Source: Deltaproteobacteria bacterium
GTDB taxonomy: Bacteria > Desulfobacterota > UBA8473
Assembly (NCBI GenBank): GCA_030621455.1
Contig: JAUXHQ010000156.1
Span: forward strand, 1-5,397
Direction of reading: 5' to 3'
DNA: 5,397 nt
Positions 1 through 5,397 of this stretch are shown one piece after another. Under the pieces are notes generated by a model. It made no database searches and was not told the origin of the DNA. It was given only the letters and a program-made list of their open reading frames with translations. The translations under genes were made by a program, and so were the position numbers. The first letter of the stretch is position 1. Every line of letters starts with the position of its first letter.

Positions 1-42
1 TCTAATGTGTGTCTGTCCGGTAATATATGGTTTCAGGACGGA

Positions 43-104
43 GGTGTCAGGTGTCAGTGTTCAGGCCTTGTGTTTCGCTTTCCGGACACCTGAAACCTGA
101 GACC
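43..104. repeat. Imperfect inverted repeat built from short tandem units
   Basis: The left arm (43-65) starts GGTGTCAGGTGTCAG. The right arm (81-104), read on the opposite strand, starts GGTCTCAGGTTTCAG. The first 15 positions match at 13, and the remainder pairs partly if one base is bulged. The intervening loop is 66-80. The left arm reads as seven-base units (GGTGTCA, GGTGTCA, GTGTTCA). A further GGTTTCAGG at 29-37 is a perfect reverse complement of CCTGAAACC at 89-97, so the left side offers two alternative partners for the right arm. The stem is followed on the + strand by AAAAAG rather than a T run, so it does not look like an intrinsic terminator. It resembles a dispersed palindromic element of the REP/MITE kind, but whether it recurs in the genome cannot be seen here. 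Confidence 0.6.
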
Positions 105-236
105 AAAAAGAATTGTGATGGGCAATTTCATCAGCCCAAAATTTGTCTATTAGCGTCCACATCCTTGAAAAGTGTAAACAGGCAAATAAAGGATACCAGT
201 ACTTTTCGTTCAGGCACCAAATAGGCGCCAACCTCC

Positions 237-241
237 GGAGG
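237..241 (+). promoter_or_regulatory. Shine-Dalgarno GGAGG that fixes the start at 252
   Basis: GGAGG lies 10 bases before the ATG at 252 but only one base before the alternative in-frame TTG at 243. The ATG is therefore the better start. The motif is the right half of a perfect ten-base palindrome, CCTCCGGAGG (232-241). Confidence 0.75.
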
Positions 242-251
242 CTTGAGAAAA

Positions 252-1238
252 ATGGAAAAAGTCAGAGTCGGTGTAGTAGGGGTAGGGTATCTGGGGCAAT
301 ATCATGCAGAAAAGTACTCAAAGCTTCCCCAGGTTGAACTCGTTGGTGTCGTTGACACAAACCATGCAAGGGCATTAGAGATCGCCAACCGCTTTAGTAC
401 CAAGGCCTTTTTCGATTGTTCGGATCTTTTGGACAGTGTAGATGCGGTGAGCATAGCTGTTCCTACCACTTTACATTACAAAGTTGCGAGCGATTTCCTT
501 GACAATGGTGTCGACATATTGCTTGAAAAACCTATGGCGACAACTCTTGAAGAAGCGGAAAGCCTTATAGAGAGATCAGAAAGCAAGAACTTGATCTTTC
601 AGGTTGGCCACCTGGAGAGATACAACTCGGCTGTCGTTGCAATAGAAGACGTCTTGAATAATCCTATGTTCATCGAATCCCATCGGTTGAGCTTCTTTAC
701 CGAAAGGTCCGCCGACATAGATGTGGTACTGGATCTGATGATTCACGATATTGATATCATATTGAACTTCGTTAATTCCGGGATAGAGAGGATCGATGCA
801 GTGGGCATCCCTGTGATTTCGTCAAAGGTGGATATTGCCAATGCCAGAATAACCTTCGTCAACGGGTGTATAGCCAACATAACCGCCAGCCGGATTTCTG
901 AGAGGCCGATGAGGAAGATTCGTATCTTCCAGCCGGATGCTTATATCTCAATAGATTTTGCCTCGAAGAAGGTCGGTCTGTACAATAAGGTTGAAAACGG
1001 CAAAGAAGATGGCGGCTTACCTAAGATTGAGATAAACAATGTTACAATAGACGAAAGGGATTCTCTGGAAGAGGAAATCAAATCTTTTGTCAATTCGGTT
1101 ATTACAAGGAGGCCTCTCCCTGTGTCCTGTTATGACGGGAAAAGGGCACTGTCCGTGTCCCTGCAGATCCTAAGCCAGATCAAACGATCGGAGAGGAATT
1201 ATGCTGATTCCTATACTCAATTGCAAGGTTCACGATGA
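252..1238 (+). CDS. Gfo/Idh/MocA-family NAD(P)-dependent oxidoreductase, GnnA-like
   Basis: The predicted protein has 328 residues, normal for this family of sugar and nucleotide-sugar dehydrogenases. The N-terminal Rossmann fold carries the dinucleotide loop GVGYLG (residues 10-15) and an acidic end of beta-2 (VVDTN, D35). The family EKP motif is at 92-94, with K93 the likely catalytic lysine. VGHLERYNSA (118-127) matches the VGHxERFNP-type stretch found in GnnA-like members. DLMIHDID (161-168) supplies the D-x3-H-x2-D signature with H165. The C-terminal half (about 120-310) is the mixed alpha/beta substrate domain. There is no signal peptide or membrane segment, so it is cytoplasmic. It sits 12 bases before lpxB and in the same frame. 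In Acidithiobacillus, gnnA and gnnB lie between lpxA and lpxB, and GnnA oxidises C3 of UDP-GlcNAc before GnnB aminates it. That makes UDP-GlcNAc 3-dehydrogenase the leading guess, but no gnnB is visible, so no symbol is given. Family is near certain; substrate is inferred. Confidence 0.9.
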   Translation: MEKVRVGVVGVGYLGQYHAEKYSKLPQVELVGVVDTNHARALEIANRFSTKAFFDCSDLLDSVDAVSIAVPTTLHYKVASDFLDNGVDILLEKPMATTLEEAESLIERSESKNLIFQVGHLERYNSAVVAIEDVLNNPMFIESHRLSFFTERSADIDVVLDLMIHDIDIILNFVNSGIERIDAVGIPVISSKVDIANARITFVNGCIANITASRISERPMRKIRIFQPDAYISIDFASKKVGLYNKVENGKEDGGLPKIEINNVTIDERDSLEEEIKSFVNSVITRRPLPVSCYDGKRALSVSLQILSQIKRSERNYADSYTQLQGSR

Positions 1239-1243
1239 AGGGA
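1238..1243 (+). promoter_or_regulatory. Ribosome-binding site supporting the TTG start of lpxB
   Basis: AAGGGA lies 7 bases before the TTG at 1251 and begins at the last base of the upstream stop codon. No in-frame ATG or GTG lies between that stop (1236-1238, the same frame) and the conserved N-terminal motif. The TTG is therefore the only start that keeps the whole LpxB N-terminus. Confidence 0.65.
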
Positions 1244-1250
1244 TGAAACC

Positions 1251-2402
1251 TTGGATGAGTCATCAAAGAGAATCCTTATAGTTGCAGGAGAAGCCTCAGC
1301 AGACCTTCATGGCTCCAATCTGATTAAGGCCGCGAGGGAACTGGACCCCAGTATACACTTCTACGGAATAGGGGGCGAGAAGATCAGGGGGATGGGAGCC
1401 GAAATATTATTTGATTCTTCTGATATGGCTGTTGTCGGGGTGATGGAGGTCTTTCCCAAGTTAAAGACGATCTTGAAGGCGTTAAGGGATCTGAAAAAAT
1501 CTTTTGAAGTTTACCGTCCGGATCTAGTTATCTTAATAGACTATCCTGATTTTAACCTTCACCTTGCTAAATTTGCCAAAAAAAAAAGGGTCCCGGTCCT
1601 ATATTACATTGGTCCCCAGGTGTGGGCATGGAGACCGGGTAGAGTCAAGAAGATCGCTCGTCTTGTAGACAAGATGTTGGTAATTCTTCCTTTCGAGACC
1701 TCATTCTACGAGAAGGAAAGGCTCGATGTTGAATTTGTGGGACATCCTTTGGTCGATGCGGTAAGATCGGAGTTTTCCAGAGAGAAAGCCTTGGAGAGAT
1801 TCAAACTTGACAAGGACAGGATAACCATAGGGTTGCTTCCCGGAAGCAGAAAGAACGAGGTTAATCTCCTCTTGCCTGAGATGCTGGGGGCCGCCGAGAT
1901 ACTGCACATAAGGTGGAACGATCCCCAGTTCGTGTTACCAGTAGCGCCTACCGTCAGTAAAGCCGAAATAGAAGAAATCATCAGTAAGACGTCGAATGCT
2001 GCAAGGATCGATGTGATCGAGGATAACATCTATGATGTAATAAATGTTTCCGATGTCGTGGTAGTAGCTTCAGGGACAGCTACCTTGGAGGCGGCGTTAA
2101 TGAACGCTCCCATGGTCATAATTTACAAGGTCTCTCCTATATCAGCCTTGATCGGGAAATTATTGATAAAGGTTACGGATATAGGGTTGGTAAACCTGGT
2201 GGCAGGGAGGCGAATAGTCTCTGAATTAATTCAGAGAGAAGTTACGCCGGAGAGGATTGCCGAAGAAGTTATAGACCTAGTGGAAGACAACGTGTTACGC
2301 CTTAAGATGAAGAACGAGTTATCCTGGGTGAAGAGAAAGCTGGGGAGCCCCGGAGCTTCTCAAAGGGCAGCGAAAATTGCCGCCGAGATGTTATCGGGTT
2401 GA
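1251..2402 (+). CDS. lpxB: Lipid A disaccharide synthase LpxB
   Basis: LpxB is a GT-B family 19 glycosyltransferase at the inner face of the inner membrane. It joins UDP-2,3-diacylglucosamine to lipid X (2,3-diacylglucosamine-1-phosphate), releasing UDP and forming the beta-1,6 lipid A disaccharide. The 383 residues match the usual length (E. coli has 382). Visible family blocks in order are AGEASADLHG (12-21), the membrane-contacting region around VVGVMEVFPKL (61-71), IDYPDFN (96-102, with D97 at the position of the catalytically important E. coli D98), GPQVWAWRPGRVKKI (121-135), FVGHPLVDA (162-170), LLPGSRKNEV (195-204, with R200), ASGTATLEAAL (273-283, with E280) and VNLVAGRRIVSELIQ (314-328, with N315). 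The usual proline before N315 is valine. A run of ten A residues encodes K110-K112. The start is TTG with a good SD, 12 bases after the oxidoreductase stop, implying co-transcription. Confidence 0.97.
   Translation: MDESSKRILIVAGEASADLHGSNLIKAARELDPSIHFYGIGGEKIRGMGAEILFDSSDMAVVGVMEVFPKLKTILKALRDLKKSFEVYRPDLVILIDYPDFNLHLAKFAKKKRVPVLYYIGPQVWAWRPGRVKKIARLVDKMLVILPFETSFYEKERLDVEFVGHPLVDAVRSEFSREKALERFKLDKDRITIGLLPGSRKNEVNLLLPEMLGAAEILHIRWNDPQFVLPVAPTVSKAEIEEIISKTSNAARIDVIEDNIYDVINVSDVVVVASGTATLEAALMNAPMVIIYKVSPISALIGKLLIKVTDIGLVNLVAGRRIVSELIQREVTPERIAEEVIDLVEDNVLRLKMKNELSWVKRKLGSPGASQRAAKIAAEMLSG
1578..1587 (+). repeat. Ten-base poly-A tract inside lpxB
   Basis: Ten consecutive A residues encode K110, K111, K112 and the first base of R113. 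The tract is in frame and gives an intact protein as read. Gain of one A would bring a TAG at 1640-1642 into frame; loss of one would bring in a TAG at 1666-1668. Either change would truncate LpxB before its C-terminal nucleotide-binding half. Runs this long are known slippage sites for polymerases and sequencing, but nothing here shows that slippage occurs. Confidence 0.9.
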
Positions 2403-2423
2403 TGCGATCCTTTTGGCACTGTT

Positions 2424-3599
2424 ATGAAAAAGACGATTCACTTTTATTTAATTAAAGAGATTATAGGCCCTTTTCTGGTTGGGATTCTGGTCTTTAACCT
2501 CCTCTTCTTGATGAACGCCATCCTGAAGTTGACAGAGCTGGTGGTTAACAAAGGAGTGAGGGTTATTGACATCTTGAGGTTGATCCTCTATACGATACCT
2601 TCCTTTCTTGTATACACCATCCCCATGGTTCTGTTAATGGCGGTTCTGTCCGCTCTCGGGAGACTCTCCGGGGATAATGAGATCACTGCGATGAAGGCTT
2701 CCGGAATAAGCCTCTATGATCTGCTTACGCCTATAATGGTTGTCTCTTTAATCTGTTACATTTCAGCCTCCGTTGTGGCCATACACGTTCTCCCCTGGGC
2801 AAATCATTCTTATAGTGAGTTGATTTTCAATATTGCACGGACCAAAGCTAGGATTGGGATAAAAGAGAGAACATTCAACAGTGATTTTAAGGGATTGGTC
2901 TTATATGTCAATGAAATAGCCGTGAGAGGCAAGAAATTGAAAGGCGTTTTAGTCTCAGAGGGAAGAGAGACAGAGGAAGCTCATACGATCATTGCCAGAG
3001 AAGGGTATATAATCTCCGATCCTAAGTCTTTCATTGTTACCCTGAGATTGATCGACGGTAACATCCACAGAACCGGGAGGGATCTGGACACATATCAAAA
3101 GATCGGTTTCGATACCTACGATATAAACCTTAATTTAGGAACGATGATTGAGGAGAAAGGGGCCTTGAACAAGAAGTACAAGGAGATGTCGGTTGCCGAA
3201 CTACAGGAAAAAATCGGAGCGCTTCGGGCGAAAGAGGAAAATTGCTTCCATCCGTTACAGGTCCTCTATGAGAAATTCTCGCTCCCTTTCGCGTGTATGG
3301 TGTTTGGTCTGCTTTCCGTTCCCTTGGGGGTGCAATCGAAACCATCCGGAAATCTATGGGGGTTTGTACTAAGTTTGGGGGTAATCCTCATCTATTATTG
3401 CTTGCTCACTTTCGGGGAGATCCTGGCCAAAAATGGGAATATACCTCTTTCCGTTGCTTTATGGACACCGAACTTTTGTCTAGGTGCACTGGGAGCATAC
3501 ATGCTCCTTAAGACAGCCAACGAATCGCCCATCGGCATTGTCGTATGGACAGAACGGATTCTAAGGAAAATGAGATCAAGATCTTACCATTCCTCTTAA
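2424..3599 (+). CDS. lptF: LPS export permease of the LptF/LptG (YjgP/YjgQ) family, probably LptF
   Basis: This is a transmembrane subunit of the LptB2FG ABC transporter, which extracts LPS from the outer leaflet of the inner membrane and passes it to LptC/LptA. The 391 residues show the family layout: three N-terminal membrane segments (about 13-36, 52-78 and 99-123), a periplasmic beta-jellyroll-like domain (about 127-250), and three more segments (about 284-302, 310-330 and 341-363). Between segments 2 and 3, GDNEITAMKASGIS (83-96) matches the cytoplasmic coupling region that docks on LptB. EKFSLPFACMVFGLLSVPLG (283-302) is the conserved start of the second membrane half. The ATG at 2424 begins MKKTIHFYLIKEI, a typical family N-terminus. 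It is 21 bases after lpxB, with no clear SD before it, so coupling to lpxB translation is possible. LptF and LptG are hard to tell apart by eye; context before msbA favours LptF. A partner permease would be encoded elsewhere. Confidence 0.9.
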   Translation: MKKTIHFYLIKEIIGPFLVGILVFNLLFLMNAILKLTELVVNKGVRVIDILRLILYTIPSFLVYTIPMVLLMAVLSALGRLSGDNEITAMKASGISLYDLLTPIMVVSLICYISASVVAIHVLPWANHSYSELIFNIARTKARIGIKERTFNSDFKGLVLYVNEIAVRGKKLKGVLVSEGRETEEAHTIIAREGYIISDPKSFIVTLRLIDGNIHRTGRDLDTYQKIGFDTYDINLNLGTMIEEKGALNKKYKEMSVAELQEKIGALRAKEENCFHPLQVLYEKFSLPFACMVFGLLSVPLGVQSKPSGNLWGFVLSLGVILIYYCLLTFGEILAKNGNIPLSVALWTPNFCLGALGAYMLLKTANESPIGIVVWTERILRKMRSRSYHSS

Positions 3600-3680
3600 A
3601 CCAGCCCCCCCAAGAGATCAAAGACCGGTTGAGGGTTACTGCCAGGATAATCTTGAGGACATTTAAAGAGATAGAAAACA
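3600..3680 (+). other. 81-base gap between the permease gene and msbA
   Basis: This is the longest gap inside the cluster. It holds a run of seven C (3605-3611) and a GATAAT (3646-3651) that lacks a -35 at proper distance. There is no T-tailed hairpin, so no terminator is visible and read-through into msbA is likely. CTCTT (3593-3597) and AAGAG (3612-3616) could pair as a weak five-base stem. A weak SD, AAAGAG (3665-3670), precedes the TTG of msbA by 10 bases. Confidence 0.5.
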
Positions 3681-5397
3681 TTGGAACTATATAAGCGTAT
3701 ACTTCAGTTTGTGCGGCCCTACTGGTTCAGACTACTGGGCGCCATGATATGCATGATGTTTGTTTCCGCTGCTACCGCGGGTGTCGCCTTTTTAGTGAAG
3801 CCTGTAATAGACGATACATTTATCAATAAAGATATCTCTATGCTTCATTTGATCCCTATGGCGATCATCTTGCTGTACTTAGTGAAGGGGGTATTCGACT
3901 ATGGACAAGCCTACTTAATGGGCTATGTAGGCCAGAGAGTGGTTGCGGATATCAGGAATAAACTCCATCGTCATATACAGACACTCTCCCTCTCTTTCCT
4001 CACCAGAACCCCCACCGGAATCCTTATGTCGAGGATCACCAATGATGTCAACCTGATACAGTCGGCGGTATCCAATGCGGTCACAAGTCTACTCAAACAT
4101 GCATTCAGTATCATTGGGCTGACCGGGGTCGTATTCTATCGAGATTGGAAGTTGGCGATTTTCTCTTTCTTGATCTTTCCACTTGCAGTCATTCCCATTG
4201 TAAAATTCGGAAGGAGACTTCGAAAGGTGAGTACCCAAAGCCAGACAGTCATGGGAGACTTAACAACCCTTTTGCAGGAAACAATATCCGGGAATAGGAT
4301 CGTAAAGGCTTTTGGGATGGAGGAATACGAGAACAAGAGATTTTCTGATGAAAATAACCGACTGTTCCGGACGATTATGAAGTCGTTGAAGGTTCGTGCC
4401 ATGTCCTCCCCTGTAATGGAACTCATCGGAGGGTTAGGGGCCGCTTTAGTTATCTGGTATGGCGGATACTGCGTTATAAAGGGGTATTCCACACCCGGCA
4501 ACTTCTTCTCGTTCCTTGCAGGTTTGATCATGCTTTATGAACCGGTGAAGAAGCTTAGTAAGGTGAACAACATTATTCAACAAGGGCTGGCTGCCGCTGT
4601 CAGGGTGTTTGATATTTTAGACACGGAACCTGAAATCAGGGATAAGAGAGACGCGAAACCCCTTCCACCTTTCTCAAAGTCTATAGAGTTTCGGTGTGTT
4701 TCCTTTAAATATGATGATGAATTAGTCCTCAAGGATATCTCCCTGAAGGTGAATATAGGAGAGTCTGTTGCTCTAGTCGGTATGAGTGGCGGGGGAAAGA
4801 CTACACTGGTCAACCTGATCCCCCGTTTCTATGATGTGACAAGCGGTGCTATACTGATAGATGGAGTGGATATCAGAGATGCGACTATTGAGTCTGTTCG
4901 ATCACAAATCGCCATCGTCGCTCAGGAGACAATCTTGTTCAACGATACCATAAGGAGCAATATTGCCTATGGGGATATCAACAGGTCTGATGAGGCAATT
5001 TTGAAGGCCGCCAAGACTGCCAATGCGCATGAGTTTATCATGGCAACCCCTATGGGATATGACACAATTGTAGGAGAGCAGGGAGTGAAACTTTCCGGTG
5101 GGCAGAGACAGAGGATGTCCATAGCACGGGCTGTATTGAAGGATGCGCCGATTCTGATCCTTGACGAGGCAACCTCTTCTCTTGATACAGAGTCGGAAAT
5201 CGAGGTGCAGCAAGCCCTTGAAAACCTCATGAAGGATCGGACGACTTTTATTATTGCCCATCGGCTTTCTACTATCAGAAATGCTGATAGGATAGTTGTC
5301 ATCATAGATGGGGAGATCGTGGAAGAGGGACCACACGAAGAACTCCTCAGAAAGAATGGGGAATACGCAAAATACTATAAATTGCAGTTCAGTGACG
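3681..5397 (+). CDS. msbA: Lipid A export ATP-binding/permease protein MsbA (3' end outside window)
   Basis: MsbA is a homodimeric ABC half-transporter that uses ATP to flip core-lipid A across the inner membrane. The window contains 572 codons plus one base. The family is about 570-600 residues, so only a few are missing. The N-terminal transmembrane domain has segments at about 16-39, 57-78, 135-153, 157-175, 245-266 and 272-287. The nucleotide-binding domain starts near 335 and is complete: A-loop Y344, Walker A GMSGGGKTT (367-375, K373), Q-loop Q415, X-loop TIVGEQG (462-468), signature LSGGQRQR (471-478), Walker B ILILDE (491-496, D495 and catalytic E496), D-loop SSLD (499-502) and H-loop H527. 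The start is TTG at 3681, giving MELYKRILQFVRPYW, the expected N-terminus. An in-frame TAG at 3672-3674 bars a longer start, and the next ATG (3744) would cut into the first membrane helix. Neighbouring lpxB and lptF support MsbA over other half-transporters. Confidence 0.93.
   Translation, partial: MELYKRILQFVRPYWFRLLGAMICMMFVSAATAGVAFLVKPVIDDTFINKDISMLHLIPMAIILLYLVKGVFDYGQAYLMGYVGQRVVADIRNKLHRHIQTLSLSFLTRTPTGILMSRITNDVNLIQSAVSNAVTSLLKHAFSIIGLTGVVFYRDWKLAIFSFLIFPLAVIPIVKFGRRLRKVSTQSQTVMGDLTTLLQETISGNRIVKAFGMEEYENKRFSDENNRLFRTIMKSLKVRAMSSPVMELIGGLGAALVIWYGGYCVIKGYSTPGNFFSFLAGLIMLYEPVKKLSKVNNIIQQGLAAAVRVFDILDTEPEIRDKRDAKPLPPFSKSIEFRCVSFKYDDELVLKDISLKVNIGESVALVGMSGGGKTTLVNLIPRFYDVTSGAILIDGVDIRDATIESVRSQIAIVAQETILFNDTIRSNIAYGDINRSDEAILKAAKTANAHEFIMATPMGYDTIVGEQGVKLSGGQRQRMSIARAVLKDAPILILDEATSSLDTESEIEVQQALENLMKDRTTFIIAHRLSTIRNADRIVVIIDGEIVEEGPHEELLRKNGEYAKYYKLQFSD

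Larger units (their letters stand above)
1..251. other. Non-coding upstream region with no recognisable gene
   Basis: No convincing coding region is visible. Two frames are open from the window edge (frame 1 to a TGA at 91-93, frame 2 to a TGA at 98-100), but both run through the inverted repeat and their residues resemble no protein I know. The end of an upstream gene therefore cannot be excluded or shown. The stretch holds the inverted repeat at 43-104, a weak stem (TGGGC at 119-123 with GCCCA at 134-138) and the ribosome-binding site of the first gene. A sigma70-type promoter is not clear: TTGAAA at 165-170 is a fair -35, but the best -10 at a 16-base distance (TAAAGG, 187-192) is poor. 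Confidence 0.6.

Noticed and set aside
43..104. Inverted repeat as an intrinsic terminator
   Set aside because: The stem is followed by A residues on the + strand, not T, and no A run precedes it for a - strand terminator.
165..192. Sigma70 promoter TTGAAA / TAAAGG
   Set aside because: The -35 is good but the -10 matches poorly (about three of six), so it is not strong enough to annotate.
27..224. Short + strand open frame of 65 codons over the inverted repeat
   Set aside because: It runs through the palindromic repeat, has no SD and shows no recognisable protein features.
243..251. TTG at 243 as the start of the oxidoreductase
   Set aside because: It is only one base from the SD GGAGG, whereas the ATG at 252 has a 10-base spacing and begins directly at the Rossmann strand.
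1236..1253. Oxidoreductase-LpxB fusion by stop-codon read-through, since both are in the same frame
   Set aside because: The stop is followed by a well-placed SD and start for lpxB. Being in frame has a one in three chance, and no read-through signal is visible.
1706..2029. - strand open frame opposite lpxB
   Set aside because: It lies antisense to an intact, strongly conserved lpxB and its product has no family features.
3629..3651. Internal promoter before msbA (TTGAGG / GATAAT)
   Set aside because: The GATAAT is a good -10, but the only -35-like sequence is 11 bases away instead of about 17.
4136..5336. Several - strand open frames opposite msbA
   Set aside because: They are shadows of the msbA reading frame, which carries all ABC transporter motifs; none has a plausible start context or recognisable domain.

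Overview
The window is a stretch of ordinary Gram-negative envelope biogenesis DNA. All four genes are on the + strand and serve lipid A synthesis and lipopolysaccharide (LPS) export. They are a Gfo/Idh/MocA-family NAD(P)-dependent oxidoreductase resembling GnnA (252-1238), lipid A disaccharide synthase lpxB (1251-2402), an LptF/LptG-family LPS-export permease, probably lptF (2424-3599), and the lipid A flippase msbA (3681 to the window end, cut off just before its stop). Base composition is moderate, roughly mid to high 40s % GC by eye. The gene order, with an oxidoreductase directly before lpxB and then lptF and msbA, resembles Desulfobacterota/Deltaproteobacteria and related anaerobes. That assignment is inference from remembered gene orders, not a database result.

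Layout. Positions 1-251 hold no recognisable gene. The region contains an imperfect inverted repeat (43-65 against 81-104) built from short ggtgtca/ggtttca-type units, then about 130 bases of leader, then a strong Shine-Dalgarno (SD) sequence inside a perfect 10-base palindrome (232-241). The oxidoreductase and lpxB are 12 bases apart and in the same reading frame. lpxB and the permease gene are 21 bases apart. The permease gene and msbA are separated by 81 bases. lpxB and msbA both need TTG start codons. The tight spacing suggests one transcription unit for at least the first three genes, probably continuing through msbA.

How the genes work together. LpxB condenses UDP-2,3-diacylglucosamine with lipid X at the inner membrane to make the tetra-acylated disaccharide-1-phosphate precursor. 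MsbA flips completed core-lipid A to the periplasmic leaflet. LptF, with LptG and the LptB ATPase (neither seen here), extracts LPS from the inner membrane into the Lpt bridge. If the oxidoreductase is a true GnnA, it would act earlier, oxidising C3 of UDP-GlcNAc so that an aminotransferase (GnnB) can install a 3-amino group, giving lipid A with amide-linked chains at C3. No gnnB is in the window, so this role stays open and is the most useful biological question here.

I found no CRISPR array, transposase, tRNA, rRNA or phage gene, and nothing that amounts to an undescribed system. The items worth a second look are modest: the GnnA-like gene without a visible partner, the upstream palindromic repeat, a ten-A run in lpxB, a substitution next to a conserved LpxB asparagine, the TTG starts, and a permease gene with no clear ribosome-binding site.
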